Part shown: positions 16,144 to 24,974 of the stretch, piece after piece | Layout: every line of letters starts with the position of its first letter | How positions within the stretch are numbered: position 1 is the first letter of the stretch | NCBI GenBank assembly: GCA_964544155.1 | Contig: CAZJAH010000031.1 | Span: 1-34,546 of the forward strand | DNA: 34,546 nucleotides | Source of the DNA: CAZJAH01 sp964544155 | GTDB taxonomy: Bacteria; Bacteroidota; Ignavibacteria; Kapaibacteriales; UBA2268 | Direction of reading: 5' to 3' | Translations under genes and position numbers: made by a program | The notes under the pieces: generated by a model | The model's database searches: none | Told to the model about the DNA's origin: nothing | Seen by the model: the letters and a program-made list of their open reading frames with translations, nothing else

Positions 16144-18039
16144 ATGAAATATTCTATGGTTACTTGGACTATTATTTTAATATCTATAATATCTATTGGC
16201 GCTCAAGCGCAAAAAACAGGAAGCTTTGACGAAACAATTCAGTTTATGGGCGAGGACCGAACGCTTTCTTTTTATGTGCCGACGAATTACGATCCGGAAA
16301 TTCAATACGACCTTATCGTTGGCTTACATGGCCTGGGCGATAACAGTGTAAACTTTAGAAATGCTTTAGGCCCTGCCTTTATTAATTTCCTCCCTAATAC
16401 TATTTGTGTTTTCCCTGACGGAGGCAACGACCAGGCAAGAGATTTTCTATCACCCGAAGGGGATGAAGAGATAATAGCTGAAGCAATTAAGTTCGCTTCA
16501 GAAAATTATAGCATCGATACCAGTAGAATCATCCTGGAGGGTTTTTCACTTGGCGGCAGAAGCGCACTTATTTACGGCCTTGAAAATCCTGATAAATTCC
16601 TGGGGCTAATGCTTCATACTCCCGCGATTCAGGGAATAGATGACGCCGGGAATCCGGCTATCAAATATGAAAACAGCAATAAAATTCCCATAGTTGTTAT
16701 TTATGGTATGGACGATTATTTTTACGCTTACTTTGTGCCATATATGTATAAACTGCTCCTTGATCATAATGCGATGGCAAGAATAGCGGCTATACCTGAT
16801 TTTGGACATAGCGTACCGCTTAATCAAACCTTTGTACAGGGTATTGTTAATTTTTTTGAAGAGAAATACACTGATATGTATAATGTAGAACTTTTTGATA
16901 TTCTTAATGAAAATAAGACATGCCAGGGAAATATTCCTCTTAAAACATCATTCAGATCTATTGGCAGTGAAGAAATATCATCAATAACCTTTAATTATTC
17001 AGTTAATGGCGAATCAAATGAATACACATGGGACGGTAATTTAAAACCTTACGAGTACATAGAAGTCGATCTAACGGACATAGTTTTATCGGAAGGAAGC
17101 AACATAGTTGAGCTATCAGTATCAAAATTAAATGGAGATTATTCTCCTGATACTGCCTGGGATGACACAATAAGCACTAACATTGCTTATTATCCCCAGG
17201 GAATGCAATTACCTTACACCCAGGGATTCGAGCAGGGATTTCCCATAGAAGGCTGGTCATTTATTAATTCAGGTGATTCCAAAGACTGGGATTTGGCCGG
17301 GCCGGGTTATGGCAGTGATGCTTCGGTATTAACAATGAATATTGGAATTTTTAATAATCTGGGCCTCGAAAGCGGATTAACAAGCCCGGTATTCGACCTG
17401 AGTACTTTGAGTGAACCCGCAATATATTTTGATTATGCCTATATGTATTTTAGGATTTCCGGCGTCGCGGGATATAATATTTATTCTGACACGCTTGAAA
17501 TTTCTATTTCGACTGATTGCGGTGAAAACTGGAACAGCATTTACCGGAAAGCAGGCGAAGAATTGGCTGTGATCGAACCTGTTACAGATCCCGCGAGCAT
17601 TAATCAAATGTTCTATGTACCCGCAAGTGATGATGAATGGGCCAGGGAAACTATTGATCTAAGCGACTTTGGCGATGAAACTAATGTGATACTTAAATTC
17701 AACAGTATCTCAAATGGAGGCGGAGTAATCTATATTGATAATGTAACCGTGGATAATCTGAATTCTGTCAAAGATAATATCTTCGCTCATAATATTAATA
17801 TTTCGCCAAATCCTGCGGATGCCCTGGCAGAGATCAGCTTTAACCTGGAAGAATATACTAACATCGATATCCGGCTTGCTGATTTAAATGGCGTTATTAT
17901 ACAAGATGTTCACCGTGGCGGGCTATTGGCCGGTTTTAACAGATTCACAATAGATACATCTCCGTTAAGCGCTGGTATGTATTTTATAGTTTTAGAACGC
18001 GGGAGTAATAAGATAACGAGAAAATTAATTGTCAAATAG
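16144..18039 (+). CDS. T9SS-secreted alpha/beta-hydrolase (esterase) with MAM-like domain and type A sorting domain
   Basis: 631 residues. A signal peptide ends at GAQA/QKTG, placing Gln23 first in the mature protein. Residues about 28-250 are an esterase of the polyhydroxybutyrate-depolymerase/feruloyl-esterase kind: LIVGLHGLGDN, nucleophile elbow GFSLGG (Ser135), Asp190 or Asp191 in YGMDD, and His222 in DFGHSVP. Residues about 365-560 contain an FEQGFPIEGWSFIN start and an FDYAYMYFR strand, typical of the choice-of-anchor/MAM-like domains of Bacteroidota surface proteins. The last about 80 residues (ISPNPADALAEISF to KITRKLIVK) form the type A T9SS signal that directs export through the Por system. 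Likely a surface or released ester hydrolase; the substrate is unknown. Confidence 0.88.
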   Translation: MKYSMVTWTIILISIISIGAQAQKTGSFDETIQFMGEDRTLSFYVPTNYDPEIQYDLIVGLHGLGDNSVNFRNALGPAFINFLPNTICVFPDGGNDQARDFLSPEGDEEIIAEAIKFASENYSIDTSRIILEGFSLGGRSALIYGLENPDKFLGLMLHTPAIQGIDDAGNPAIKYENSNKIPIVVIYGMDDYFYAYFVPYMYKLLLDHNAMARIAAIPDFGHSVPLNQTFVQGIVNFFEEKYTDMYNVELFDILNENKTCQGNIPLKTSFRSIGSEEISSITFNYSVNGESNEYTWDGNLKPYEYIEVDLTDIVLSEGSNIVELSVSKLNGDYSPDTAWDDTISTNIAYYPQGMQLPYTQGFEQGFPIEGWSFINSGDSKDWDLAGPGYGSDASVLTMNIGIFNNLGLESGLTSPVFDLSTLSEPAIYFDYAYMYFRISGVAGYNIYSDTLEISISTDCGENWNSIYRKAGEELAVIEPVTDPASINQMFYVPASDDEWARETIDLSDFGDETNVILKFNSISNGGGVIYIDNVTVDNLNSVKDNIFAHNINISPNPADALAEISFNLEEYTNIDIRLADLNGVIIQDVHRGGLLAGFNRFTIDTSPLSAGMYFIVLERGSNKITRKLIVK

Positions 18040-18050
18040 TTTTTATGAAT

Positions 18051-18087
18051 AAAAACCCTTCCGGTGATCTTAACCGGAAGGGTTTTT
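18051..18087. terminator. Strong bidirectional intrinsic terminator
   Basis: A perfect 15-bp stem: 18051-18065 pairs with 18073-18087 around a 7-nt loop, with a CCCTTCCGG core flanked by A- and T-tracts. It lies between the convergent stops of the T9SS esterase (18039) and gcvT (18106), and the A5/T5 ends let it terminate transcripts from both sides. Confidence 0.92.
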
Positions 18088-18105
18088 AATTAATTGTTTA
18101 CTATC

Positions 18106-19191
18106 TTATACAAAAGGAAATTTAACAACTTCAGCTTCGAATAATTTTCCTCTGGCTTCAATTTTTATTTTTGTGCCGGGTTCGCGTTTATCCCATTCCA
18201 CATAGCCCATACCAATCGGAATTCCCAATGATGGCGACTGAGTACCGCTTGTTACAACTCCTATTTGATTGCCGCCCGAGAATATCTTATAACCTTTCCT
18301 TGGTATGAGCCTTTCAGCTAAAACTTTGAATCCGACAAGCCTGCGTGAAGGCTTTTCTTCTTTAGTTTTTTCTAAAACTTCCTTTCCGTTGAACTCGCCT
18401 TTTTTCAGCTTGGTGATCCAGCCCAGCCCGGCTTCGATGGTATTTGTATCTTTATCAATGTCGTTTCCGTAAAGGCAGTAGCCTTTTTCGAGCCTTAATG
18501 TATCGCGTGATCCCAATCCAACCGGCTCTATGCCATATTCTTCGCCGGCTTTGAATATTTCCTCCCAAACTTTTTCGGCTGTCTCTTTATCGCCGCGGAA
18601 ATACAGCTCAAAGCCAAGTTCTCCTGTATAACCTGTCCTGGATAAGATCATATCCACTCCGGCCAGTTTGCCCATTTTGAAATTATAAAATTCAATCCCG
18701 GAAAGATTTTCTTCGGTTAACTTCTGCAGAGTATCCCTCGATTTAGGGCCCTGCACCGCGAGCAGGTTAATATTATCGGATACGTTGAGAAGCTGCACAT
18801 CCATGCCTTCTGCGTTTTTCATGCACCATTCCCAGTCCTTATCTATATTTGAAGCATTGACCACCAACATAAAATATTCACCCATGTTATAGACCAGCAT
18901 GTCGTCAACAATACCACCGTCTTCATAGCACATGGCGCTGTACTGCACATTGCCAAATTCCAGCTTTGAAGCATCATTAACGGAAATCTTCTGCACAAAT
19001 TCCAGTGCCTGAGGGCCGCGTACTTCGAATTCGCCCATATGGGTTACATCAAAAACGCCTACCTTTTCCCTAACGACTTTATGTTCATGGATAATTCCTT
19101 TGGGATATTGTATCGGCATATCATAGCCGGCAAAGCTTACCATTTTTGCTCCGAGCTTTTTATGGATATCATTAAAAGCTGTTTTCTTCAT
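18106..19191 (-). CDS. gcvT: Aminomethyltransferase, glycine cleavage system T protein
   Basis: A 361-residue protein of normal GcvT length. It shows MVSFAGYDMPIQY near the N-terminus, VGVFDVTHMGEFEV, the folate-binding region with LLAVQGPKSRDTL, SRTGYTGELGFELY, and GLGSRDTLRLEKGYCLYGND. It releases ammonia from the aminomethyl-lipoyl H protein and transfers the one-carbon unit to tetrahydrofolate. gcvH and gcvP are not in the window. GAGAGG a few bases before the ATG is a plausible ribosome binding site. It is the last gene of the long minus-strand run and ends at the strong terminator. The gap to the ComEA-like gene is 36 nt, too short for a glycine riboswitch. Confidence 0.95.
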   Translation of the reverse strand: MKKTAFNDIHKKLGAKMVSFAGYDMPIQYPKGIIHEHKVVREKVGVFDVTHMGEFEVRGPQALEFVQKISVNDASKLEFGNVQYSAMCYEDGGIVDDMLVYNMGEYFMLVVNASNIDKDWEWCMKNAEGMDVQLLNVSDNINLLAVQGPKSRDTLQKLTEENLSGIEFYNFKMGKLAGVDMILSRTGYTGELGFELYFRGDKETAEKVWEEIFKAGEEYGIEPVGLGSRDTLRLEKGYCLYGNDIDKDTNTIEAGLGWITKLKKGEFNGKEVLEKTKEEKPSRRLVGFKVLAERLIPRKGYKIFSGGNQIGVVTSGTQSPSLGIPIGMGYVEWDKREPGTKIKIEARGKLFEAEVVKFPFV

Positions 19192-19227
19192 ATCAACCTC
19201 TCACCTTTCCTGTGTAATTTTAATCCG

Positions 19228-19716
19228 TTATTTAACCGTAATATATTCTTTCATTTTCTGGAATTTCTTATCGCCTATACCTTTAACATTTTTAATGTCT
19301 TCTACTTTTTTAAAAGGATTTTCAGTTCTGTACTCGATGATCTTCATGGCTGTAATTTCTCCAACGCCGGGAAGCTTCATAAGCTCTACGCGTGAGGCTG
19401 TATTTAAATTAATATTTTCAACGGGTAATTTTTTTTTCGCGGATTCCGGATAGAGCGGTTTTTCTTTGATTAATGTATCCGCGGCGGCTAATTCTTGTAT
19501 AGAATTTCCGGCCATATCAGTTCCAGTATATGTGCTTTGCTGCACTTGGGCAAGGCTGTCAATCATTTGGAAGAGTGCCGCTCTTTTATAATTATGAGCG
19601 GGCGGCTCGTAGGAAAAGAATTTAAGAGCAGCTCCAAATAAAAGGCCGCCTGCTATTATGCTTACAATGATCAGTTCATTTTTATTTAGCCCTGTAAATG
19701 ACTGCAGCTTTTTCAA
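19228..19716 (-). CDS. ComEA-like helix-hairpin-helix protein
   Basis: 162 residues with an N-terminal membrane anchor (LIIVSIIAGGLLFGAALKFF, about 15-34), a polar spacer and a C-terminal pair of helix-hairpin-helix motifs: INLNTASRVELMKLPGVGEI and the region with IKNVKGIGDKKFQKM. This is the layout of the competence DNA-receptor ComEA, which binds double-stranded DNA outside the cytoplasmic membrane. The conserved NLNTA-x-x-x-EL start of the domain is intact. No other competence genes are near, and membrane-linked HhH proteins need not act in uptake. The start codon appears to be TTG, as no ATG lies in frame before the anchor. Confidence 0.8.
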   Translation of the reverse strand: MKKLQSFTGLNKNELIIVSIIAGGLLFGAALKFFSYEPPAHNYKRAALFQMIDSLAQVQQSTYTGTDMAGNSIQELAAADTLIKEKPLYPESAKKKLPVENINLNTASRVELMKLPGVGEITAMKIIEYRTENPFKKVEDIKNVKGIGDKKFQKMKEYITVK

Positions 19717-19793
19717 TTAGCATAAATTCTGTTTTGTGAAAAAATTTAAAAAATAATTTATATTATTTTTGCTAATTACAAAATGATATATCG

Positions 19794-20957
19794 TTAAAAT
19801 AAGGCATCTTTGATTTTTTCAAAAAAATCTTTTGAGTTTTTTTCCTTTTTGGATTTGGGTTTGATATTCTCTTCTTCAGCCAGTTCTTTTAACAGGTTTT
19901 TCTCTTTGGCTGACAGCCTGTTTGGTACATAAATATTCATTATAACTATCTGGTCGCCCTTGCCTGAGGAATTAAGTCCGGGAATGCCTTTTCCTCTTAG
20001 CCTTTTGTTTGTTCCCGGCTGAGTTCCTGGATCTATCTTAATGGACTCAATTCCATTGAGAACGGGAATTTCCTTTTCTGTACCGAGCGCAGCTTCCGGA
20101 AAGCTGAGGGTCAGCTCATAAATAATGTCATTGTTCTGCCTTCTGAAAGTATCATGCGGTTTTTCCTCAATGACGACGATCAGGTCGCCGCTGGGGCCTC
20201 CTCTTCTGCCGGCGTGGCCTTTACCGCGTAGGGGCATGTAATTGCCTTCTTCAACTCCGGCAGGTATGCTAACCTTTATCATTTCTTCTTCCTGCACTCT
20301 GCCTTCACCGTCGCAATCGGGGCATTTTTCTTTTATCACCTGCCCTGATCCGTTACATACCGGGCATGTAGAAATATTCATGAACTGCCCGAAAACCGAC
20401 CTCTGCACCTGCCTTATCTCGCCCGTTCCATTGCAGTGGCGGCATGTTTCCATGCCCGCGCCTTCTTTGGCACCAGTTCCGCGGCATGTTTCACAATTAA
20501 TATAGTGCTTAATTTTAAGTTTTTTTTCTGCGCCGTCTGCTATTTCTTCGAGTGTAAGCGGAAGCCTTATCCTGAGGTCGGAACCTCTCTCGCCCGTGTG
20601 CCGCCGGCTTCTTCTTCCACCGGCTCCGCCGCCGCCGAAGAATTCATCGAATATACTGCCGCCGCCGAATATATCGCCGAATGCCGAGAAGATATCGTTG
20701 ATATTATTAAAGTCATGGTAATCCTGGCCGCCTCTGAGGCCCTGGTGCCCGAACTGGTCGTATCTTCTTCTCTTATCTGTGTCTTTTAATACCTCGTATG
20801 CTTCGGAGGCTACCTTAAAGTTCTCTTCGGATTCCTTATTATCAGGATTTTTATCCGGGTGATATTTAATCGCCAGCTTTCTGTAGGCGGCTTTTATTTG
20901 ATCAAGGGTAGCGTCTCTTCCTACTCCCAATACCTCGTAATAATCTCTTTTGCTCAT
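19794..20957 (-). CDS. dnaJ: Chaperone protein DnaJ (Hsp40)
   Basis: 387 residues with all class A DnaJ parts. The J domain (1-70) has the HPD motif at 33-35, and a Gly/Phe-rich stretch covers about 75-115. The zinc region (155-219) has four CxxCxGxG repeats: CETCRGTG, CRHCNGTG, CPVCNGSG and CPDCDGEG. Substrate-binding C-terminal domains follow. It stimulates the DnaK ATPase and hands over unfolded clients. It is downstream of hrcA and grpE on the same strand; dnaK is not in the window. Confidence 0.97.
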   Translation of the reverse strand: MSKRDYYEVLGVGRDATLDQIKAAYRKLAIKYHPDKNPDNKESEENFKVASEAYEVLKDTDKRRRYDQFGHQGLRGGQDYHDFNNINDIFSAFGDIFGGGSIFDEFFGGGGAGGRRSRRHTGERGSDLRIRLPLTLEEIADGAEKKLKIKHYINCETCRGTGAKEGAGMETCRHCNGTGEIRQVQRSVFGQFMNISTCPVCNGSGQVIKEKCPDCDGEGRVQEEEMIKVSIPAGVEEGNYMPLRGKGHAGRRGGPSGDLIVVIEEKPHDTFRRQNNDIIYELTLSFPEAALGTEKEIPVLNGIESIKIDPGTQPGTNKRLRGKGIPGLNSSGKGDQIVIMNIYVPNRLSAKEKNLLKELAEEENIKPKSKKEKNSKDFFEKIKDALF

Positions 20958-21015
20958 TTTCGGGTTTATCTTTTTAATTTATTTTCAACAATTATTAAAA
21001 AGCTGCTCTTCATCA

Positions 21016-21735
21016 TTATTCCGGCTTACCTGCTGATGTTATCACTTTAGCGTGCCTGAGAACTTTGTCTTTGATCATATAGCCTTTCTGAACTTCCTGA
21101 ACAACATGGCCTTCGGGCACTTCCGAAGGTATGTGCATCATAGCCTCGTGGTAATCAACATCAAAAGGTTTACCCGCCGGGTCTTCCATAGGTTTGACTC
21201 CGGAATCTTCAAATAGCTTTTTAGCTTTATTATTAATTAGTTCCACTCCCTGGAGCAGCGCGTCGTAGTCTTTGCCTTTGCGGCCAGCCTCCAGAGCGTT
21301 ATTTATATCATCGAGTAGTTCAAGCATTTTCATAAGCAGTTTTTCGTTGCCGTATTCCATCATTTCCTGCTTTTCTTTAAGGCTTCTCCTGCGGATATTT
21401 TCCAGTTCGGCTGCCTTCCTTATAAGCTGGTCTTTCAGGTCTTCCTTTTCTTGTTCCAGCCTTTGCACTCTCTCCTCAAGTTCGGCATTCGCAGACACCG
21501 GCTCGGGTTTAGCTTCATCTTTGATTTCTTGTTGTTGTTCGTTATCTTCTTCCTGAAGCTGATCTATATCTTTTTCTTCTTTTGCTTCCATATTTTCACT
21601 CTGTGTATTTTCTTCTTCCTCTTCCGGGCCGTGTATAGGTATACTTCTTTCTTCGTTTTTTAAATAAGTATTTTTCAAATCTTTTAGCTTATCTGAACTT
21701 GATCTCAATGGATTTTTACTCTTATTCTTATCCAT
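21016..21735 (-). CDS. grpE: GrpE nucleotide exchange factor
   Basis: 239 residues, longer than typical GrpE because of an N-terminal extension of about 80 residues rich in Glu, Asp and Gln (EEEENTQSENMEAKEEKD, EEDNEQQQ). After it come the long coiled-coil helix (LEERVQRLEQEKEDLKDQLI, ENIRRRSLKEKQEM) and the beta-wing with FDVDYHEAMMHIP and GYMIKDKVLRHAKVIT, a clear GrpE signature. It promotes ADP release from DnaK. The ATG is preceded by CAGGAG with a somewhat long spacing. It lies 58 bp upstream of dnaJ and 111 bp downstream of hrcA. Confidence 0.95.
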   Translation of the reverse strand: MDKNKSKNPLRSSSDKLKDLKNTYLKNEERSIPIHGPEEEEENTQSENMEAKEEKDIDQLQEEDNEQQQEIKDEAKPEPVSANAELEERVQRLEQEKEDLKDQLIRKAAELENIRRRSLKEKQEMMEYGNEKLLMKMLELLDDINNALEAGRKGKDYDALLQGVELINNKAKKLFEDSGVKPMEDPAGKPFDVDYHEAMMHIPSEVPEGHVVQEVQKGYMIKDKVLRHAKVITSAGKPE

Positions 21736-21846
21736 CTTTAATTCACTCCTGAATAATTTTTTCTTCTTTACAAATTATTGACAACGAACGATTTCCGAAT
21801 AAGTAAAGACGAAATAGCAATGATATTTCTTGTTAAATTAAACATA

Positions 21847-22908
21847 TTACTGCTTTTCGCTGCGGGTAAGAAAATCCGATACTGTTTTAACCAGGGATAT
21901 CATTTTTGAGTAATTCATCCGCTTCGGTCCGATAAGTCCTATAGTTCCAACAGCATTTCCCATTTGGTATGTAGAAGTAACCAGGCTGTAATCTTCTAAT
22001 ATATCGCTGTTCATCTCCTTTCCTATCATAACGTTTATAGAGCCGGACTCTTCTTTGGGATCGATCAGGTGTATGATTATGTCTTCGTTTTCGATAAGCT
22101 CGATAACGCCTTTAATCCTGTCGGGATTATCGAATTCAGGGTATGTAAGCAGGTTCTGCGTTCCTGCCATAAAGAGCTTATCCTCCATGCCCTGATATTC
22201 AAATATCCTGTCTATTGAATCGGTGAACAGCCTTATAAGCGGTGAGCCTTTTTCATTAAATTCCGATACCATATCCTCGAAGTTATCCCTCAAATATGTT
22301 AATGGCTTGCCGGAAATTTTTTCGTTTATATAAGCTGATACATCATTAAGTATATAAGGGTCTATCCTGAATTCGGCCTCAAGGGTAACCGTGCGTACAA
22401 TATTGGAATCAAGAGCTATAACCACTAACAGCCTGCTTGATGTAAGTTCTATGAGCTCTATTTTCTTAACAATAAGCTCGGTAAAGCGCGGTATTCTTAC
22501 TATTCCGAGGTATTTTGAAAGCATTCCCAATATTTTCGATGCTTCCTTCAGCACAAAATCGCTTCCGGTATTCAGTATGCTTTTCTTTAAAGCGAGCAGC
22601 TCTTTATCGCTGAGTATTTCAAATACGTTGAGATTATTTACAAAGAACCGGTACCCTTTATCTGTCGGTATCCTGCCGGCCGATGTATGAGGATGAGTTA
22701 TGAACTCGTTTTCTTCTAAGTCAGACATTACATTTCGGATAGTAGCCGGGCTGAGCTTAAGGTCATGCTCCAGGTATTTTGAAAGATAGCGTGATCCTAT
22801 TGGCGCGGCGCGAAGTATATGCAGTTCGACTATGGCGGTTAGGATCTTTTTCTCCCTATCGCTTAAATGCTCATAAGAGCGGCTGTCGAATAGTTCGTTT
22901 ATCTGCAT
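21847..22908 (-). CDS. hrcA: Heat-inducible transcription repressor HrcA
   Basis: 353 residues of normal HrcA length. The N-terminal winged helix shows LSDREKKILTAIVELHI, PIGSRYLSKYL, LSPATIRNVMSDLEENEFI and THPHTSAGRIPTDKGYRFFV, which are diagnostic. The C-terminal GAF-like region ends with GNAVGTIGLIGPKRMNYSKMI. HrcA represses heat-shock operons by binding CIRCE (TTAGCACTC-N9-GAGTGCTAA). I see no CIRCE upstream of hrcA, grpE or dnaJ in this window, so its targets are probably elsewhere, such as groESL. Confidence 0.96.
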   Translation of the reverse strand: MQINELFDSRSYEHLSDREKKILTAIVELHILRAAPIGSRYLSKYLEHDLKLSPATIRNVMSDLEENEFITHPHTSAGRIPTDKGYRFFVNNLNVFEILSDKELLALKKSILNTGSDFVLKEASKILGMLSKYLGIVRIPRFTELIVKKIELIELTSSRLLVVIALDSNIVRTVTLEAEFRIDPYILNDVSAYINEKISGKPLTYLRDNFEDMVSEFNEKGSPLIRLFTDSIDRIFEYQGMEDKLFMAGTQNLLTYPEFDNPDRIKGVIELIENEDIIIHLIDPKEESGSINVMIGKEMNSDILEDYSLVTSTYQMGNAVGTIGLIGPKRMNYSKMISLVKTVSDFLTRSEKQ

Positions 22909-22992
22909 ACACTTTTTGTATTTTTTTTTATTTAATAGCTTTTCTCACAATTTAATAAAACCCTGTTTTTTAACGAAAAGAGATTAGAATTA

Positions 22993-23469
22993 TTAATATT
23001 TTTCTTTAAGCATTTTCGCTACAATATCCGGTACAAATTCGCTTGTATTGCGGCCGTATCTTCCGAGCTCACGTACAATACTCGAATTTAGATATGTGTA
23101 TTTTTCATGCGGCATAAGGAATACTGTGTGTACTTCCGGCTCTAGCTTGCGGTTCATTAGTGCTATTTGGAATTCATACTCAAAATCGCTGACAGCCCTG
23201 ATACCCCTTATTATAGCCACTGCGTTGTTATCTTTCGCGAATTCTACTGTTAGCTTGTGATGCAGCTGTACATCGACATTGTTTAAATGCTTCAATGATT
23301 CCTTTGCCATAAATAGCCTTTCTTCTTCAGTAAAGAGGCTCTGCTTTTTTGAGTTTACGGCAATTATGACTATGATCCTGTCGAACATCTTGCATGCCCT
23401 TTCAATCACGTCCACATGGCCGTAAGTGATAGGATCGAATGTACCCGGATAAATAGCTGTTCTTTCCAT
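22993..23469 (-). CDS. coaD: Pantetheine-phosphate adenylyltransferase CoaD
   Basis: 158 residues, the usual length. It begins TAIYPGTFDPITYGHVDVIERA with the nucleotidyltransferase TxGH motif (15-18), continues with IIRGIRAVSDFEYEFQIALMN and ends with YTYLNSSIVRELGRYG. It transfers AMP from ATP to 4'-phosphopantetheine, the penultimate step in coenzyme A synthesis. It is on the same strand as hrcA, 84 bp upstream of it. Confidence 0.97.
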   Translation of the reverse strand: MERTAIYPGTFDPITYGHVDVIERACKMFDRIIVIIAVNSKKQSLFTEEERLFMAKESLKHLNNVDVQLHHKLTVEFAKDNNAVAIIRGIRAVSDFEYEFQIALMNRKLEPEVHTVFLMPHEKYTYLNSSIVRELGRYGRNTSEFVPDIVAKMLKEKY

Positions 23470-23539
23470 TATTTTCTAATTTTACTAATCGTATTTTGGT
23501 TTAACTAATTTTATTCTTTTTTTTCTAATTTTATTATAA

Positions 23540-24868
23540 TTATGCTATAACTTTATAGCCCTGTTCCTCTACCGCTTTTTTGATATGATCATCAGCGAAT
23601 TTTCCTTCTACAAAGGCAGCGTTATCTGTCAGGCTGATTGTAACGTTATCGACGCCTCTAACCGATTCGATGGCTTTCTTTACATTTGCCACGCAATGAT
23701 TACATGACATACCTTCAATAGTATATTTTTTAACAGATTGATTTTCCATATCAGAATCCTTTATCTTTATAAACTTAACAAAATATTTTCTATAAAATGA
23801 CATCAGAAGCAGACCTCCGAATATTAGTGCAAGTATCCACTTGAGTTCGGGAGTAATGATGACGTCTTCATGTTCATGAGACATATATGTTGTTAATTCA
23901 AAACCGAAATTGTTAAAAATAAAATCTAGAAAATAGCCCATTACTATAGCGGATAGTGCTATTGTGCCTACATACAAGGCGGCTGTTTTCCTTCCGAGTA
24001 CATTGGTTATTATGGTAAGGCTAGCTGCATTTGTAGCCGGGCCGACTGCCAGGAATACAAACGCCACGCCGGGAGAAAAACCCTTTGCCATGAGCGCCAC
24101 GGCTATCGGTATAGAGGCCGTGGAGCAAATATACATGGGAATACCCACCAGGATCATGAGCAGCATACCCAGAATGCCTGAGTTCAAAGCACTGTTCGCG
24201 ATTATTGCTTCAGGTAAAAAGAAAGCTATCACACCAGATATCAGCACTCCGATAATGAATTGAATGGAAATGTCATCCAGAAATTCCACAAAGGAGTAAT
24301 TGGCCATTGTTTTTAGCTTTTCCTTAAATGAAGGCTTATCTACAGGTTTAGTTATCTCACATGCGCCGCTGCTGCCGCTTCCATCTTCACAGCTGCCTTC
24401 ATCACATGTTTCTTTTCCCTTTTGATCAAATTTGCTTATGAACTCTTTTTCGCTGCTTTTTCTGTTAAACCATCCTGTTATGCCTCCGCCAACTATTCCC
24501 ATAAACAAAGCCGCGAAAGGCCTGAATACCGCGAACACCCCACCCATCATACCATATGTTGCTATTATGCTGTCAACTCCGGTTTGCGGCGTAGATATAA
24601 GGAATGAAACTACTGAGCTTCGCGAAGCGCCATTCTTAGCCATATAAACCGAAGTAGGAACAACCCCGCATGAACATAAAGGCAGAGGCACGCCAAAAAG
24701 AGATGCTTTAAGCACAGACATAAAGCTGCTTTTGCCCACATGCTTAATAATGAAGTCCTTATTGAATGTTAAATGAAGAACTCCAACAAAGAAAAGCCCC
24801 AGCATCATATACGGAGCCATCTCCAGGAACATCCTGCCTGATTCTCTTAATATATCTATTATAAACAT
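23540..24868 (-). CDS. SO_0444-type Cu/Zn efflux permease with C-terminal HMA domain
   Basis: About 442 residues from the ATG at 24868. The frame extends upstream to a TTG at 24916, but the membrane segment begins just after this ATG. The permease core has two conserved halves with about 10 transmembrane helices and the signature FGVPLPLCSCGVVPTSVYM, followed by SFLISTPQTGVDS. A cytoplasmic loop is Cys-rich (CDEGSCEDGSGSSGAC). The last about 65 residues are a heavy-metal-associated domain with GMSCNHC. Members of this permease family are linked to copper or zinc export; the metal here is not provable. The fused HMA domain probably delivers or senses metal. Confidence 0.85.
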   Translation of the reverse strand: MFIIDILRESGRMFLEMAPYMMLGLFFVGVLHLTFNKDFIIKHVGKSSFMSVLKASLFGVPLPLCSCGVVPTSVYMAKNGASRSSVVSFLISTPQTGVDSIIATYGMMGGVFAVFRPFAALFMGIVGGGITGWFNRKSSEKEFISKFDQKGKETCDEGSCEDGSGSSGACEITKPVDKPSFKEKLKTMANYSFVEFLDDISIQFIIGVLISGVIAFFLPEAIIANSALNSGILGMLLMILVGIPMYICSTASIPIAVALMAKGFSPGVAFVFLAVGPATNAASLTIITNVLGRKTAALYVGTIALSAIVMGYFLDFIFNNFGFELTTYMSHEHEDVIITPELKWILALIFGGLLLMSFYRKYFVKFIKIKDSDMENQSVKKYTIEGMSCNHCVANVKKAIESVRGVDNVTISLTDNAAFVEGKFADDHIKKAVEEQGYKVIA

Positions 24869-24974
24869 TATATTTACAAGAGGAGTAATATTTAATATAT
24901 TTAAACCATAATACAAGATGGTTTAAGCTTTTAAATATTTCATTTAATGGGATTTATACTATTTGCTGAATAAT

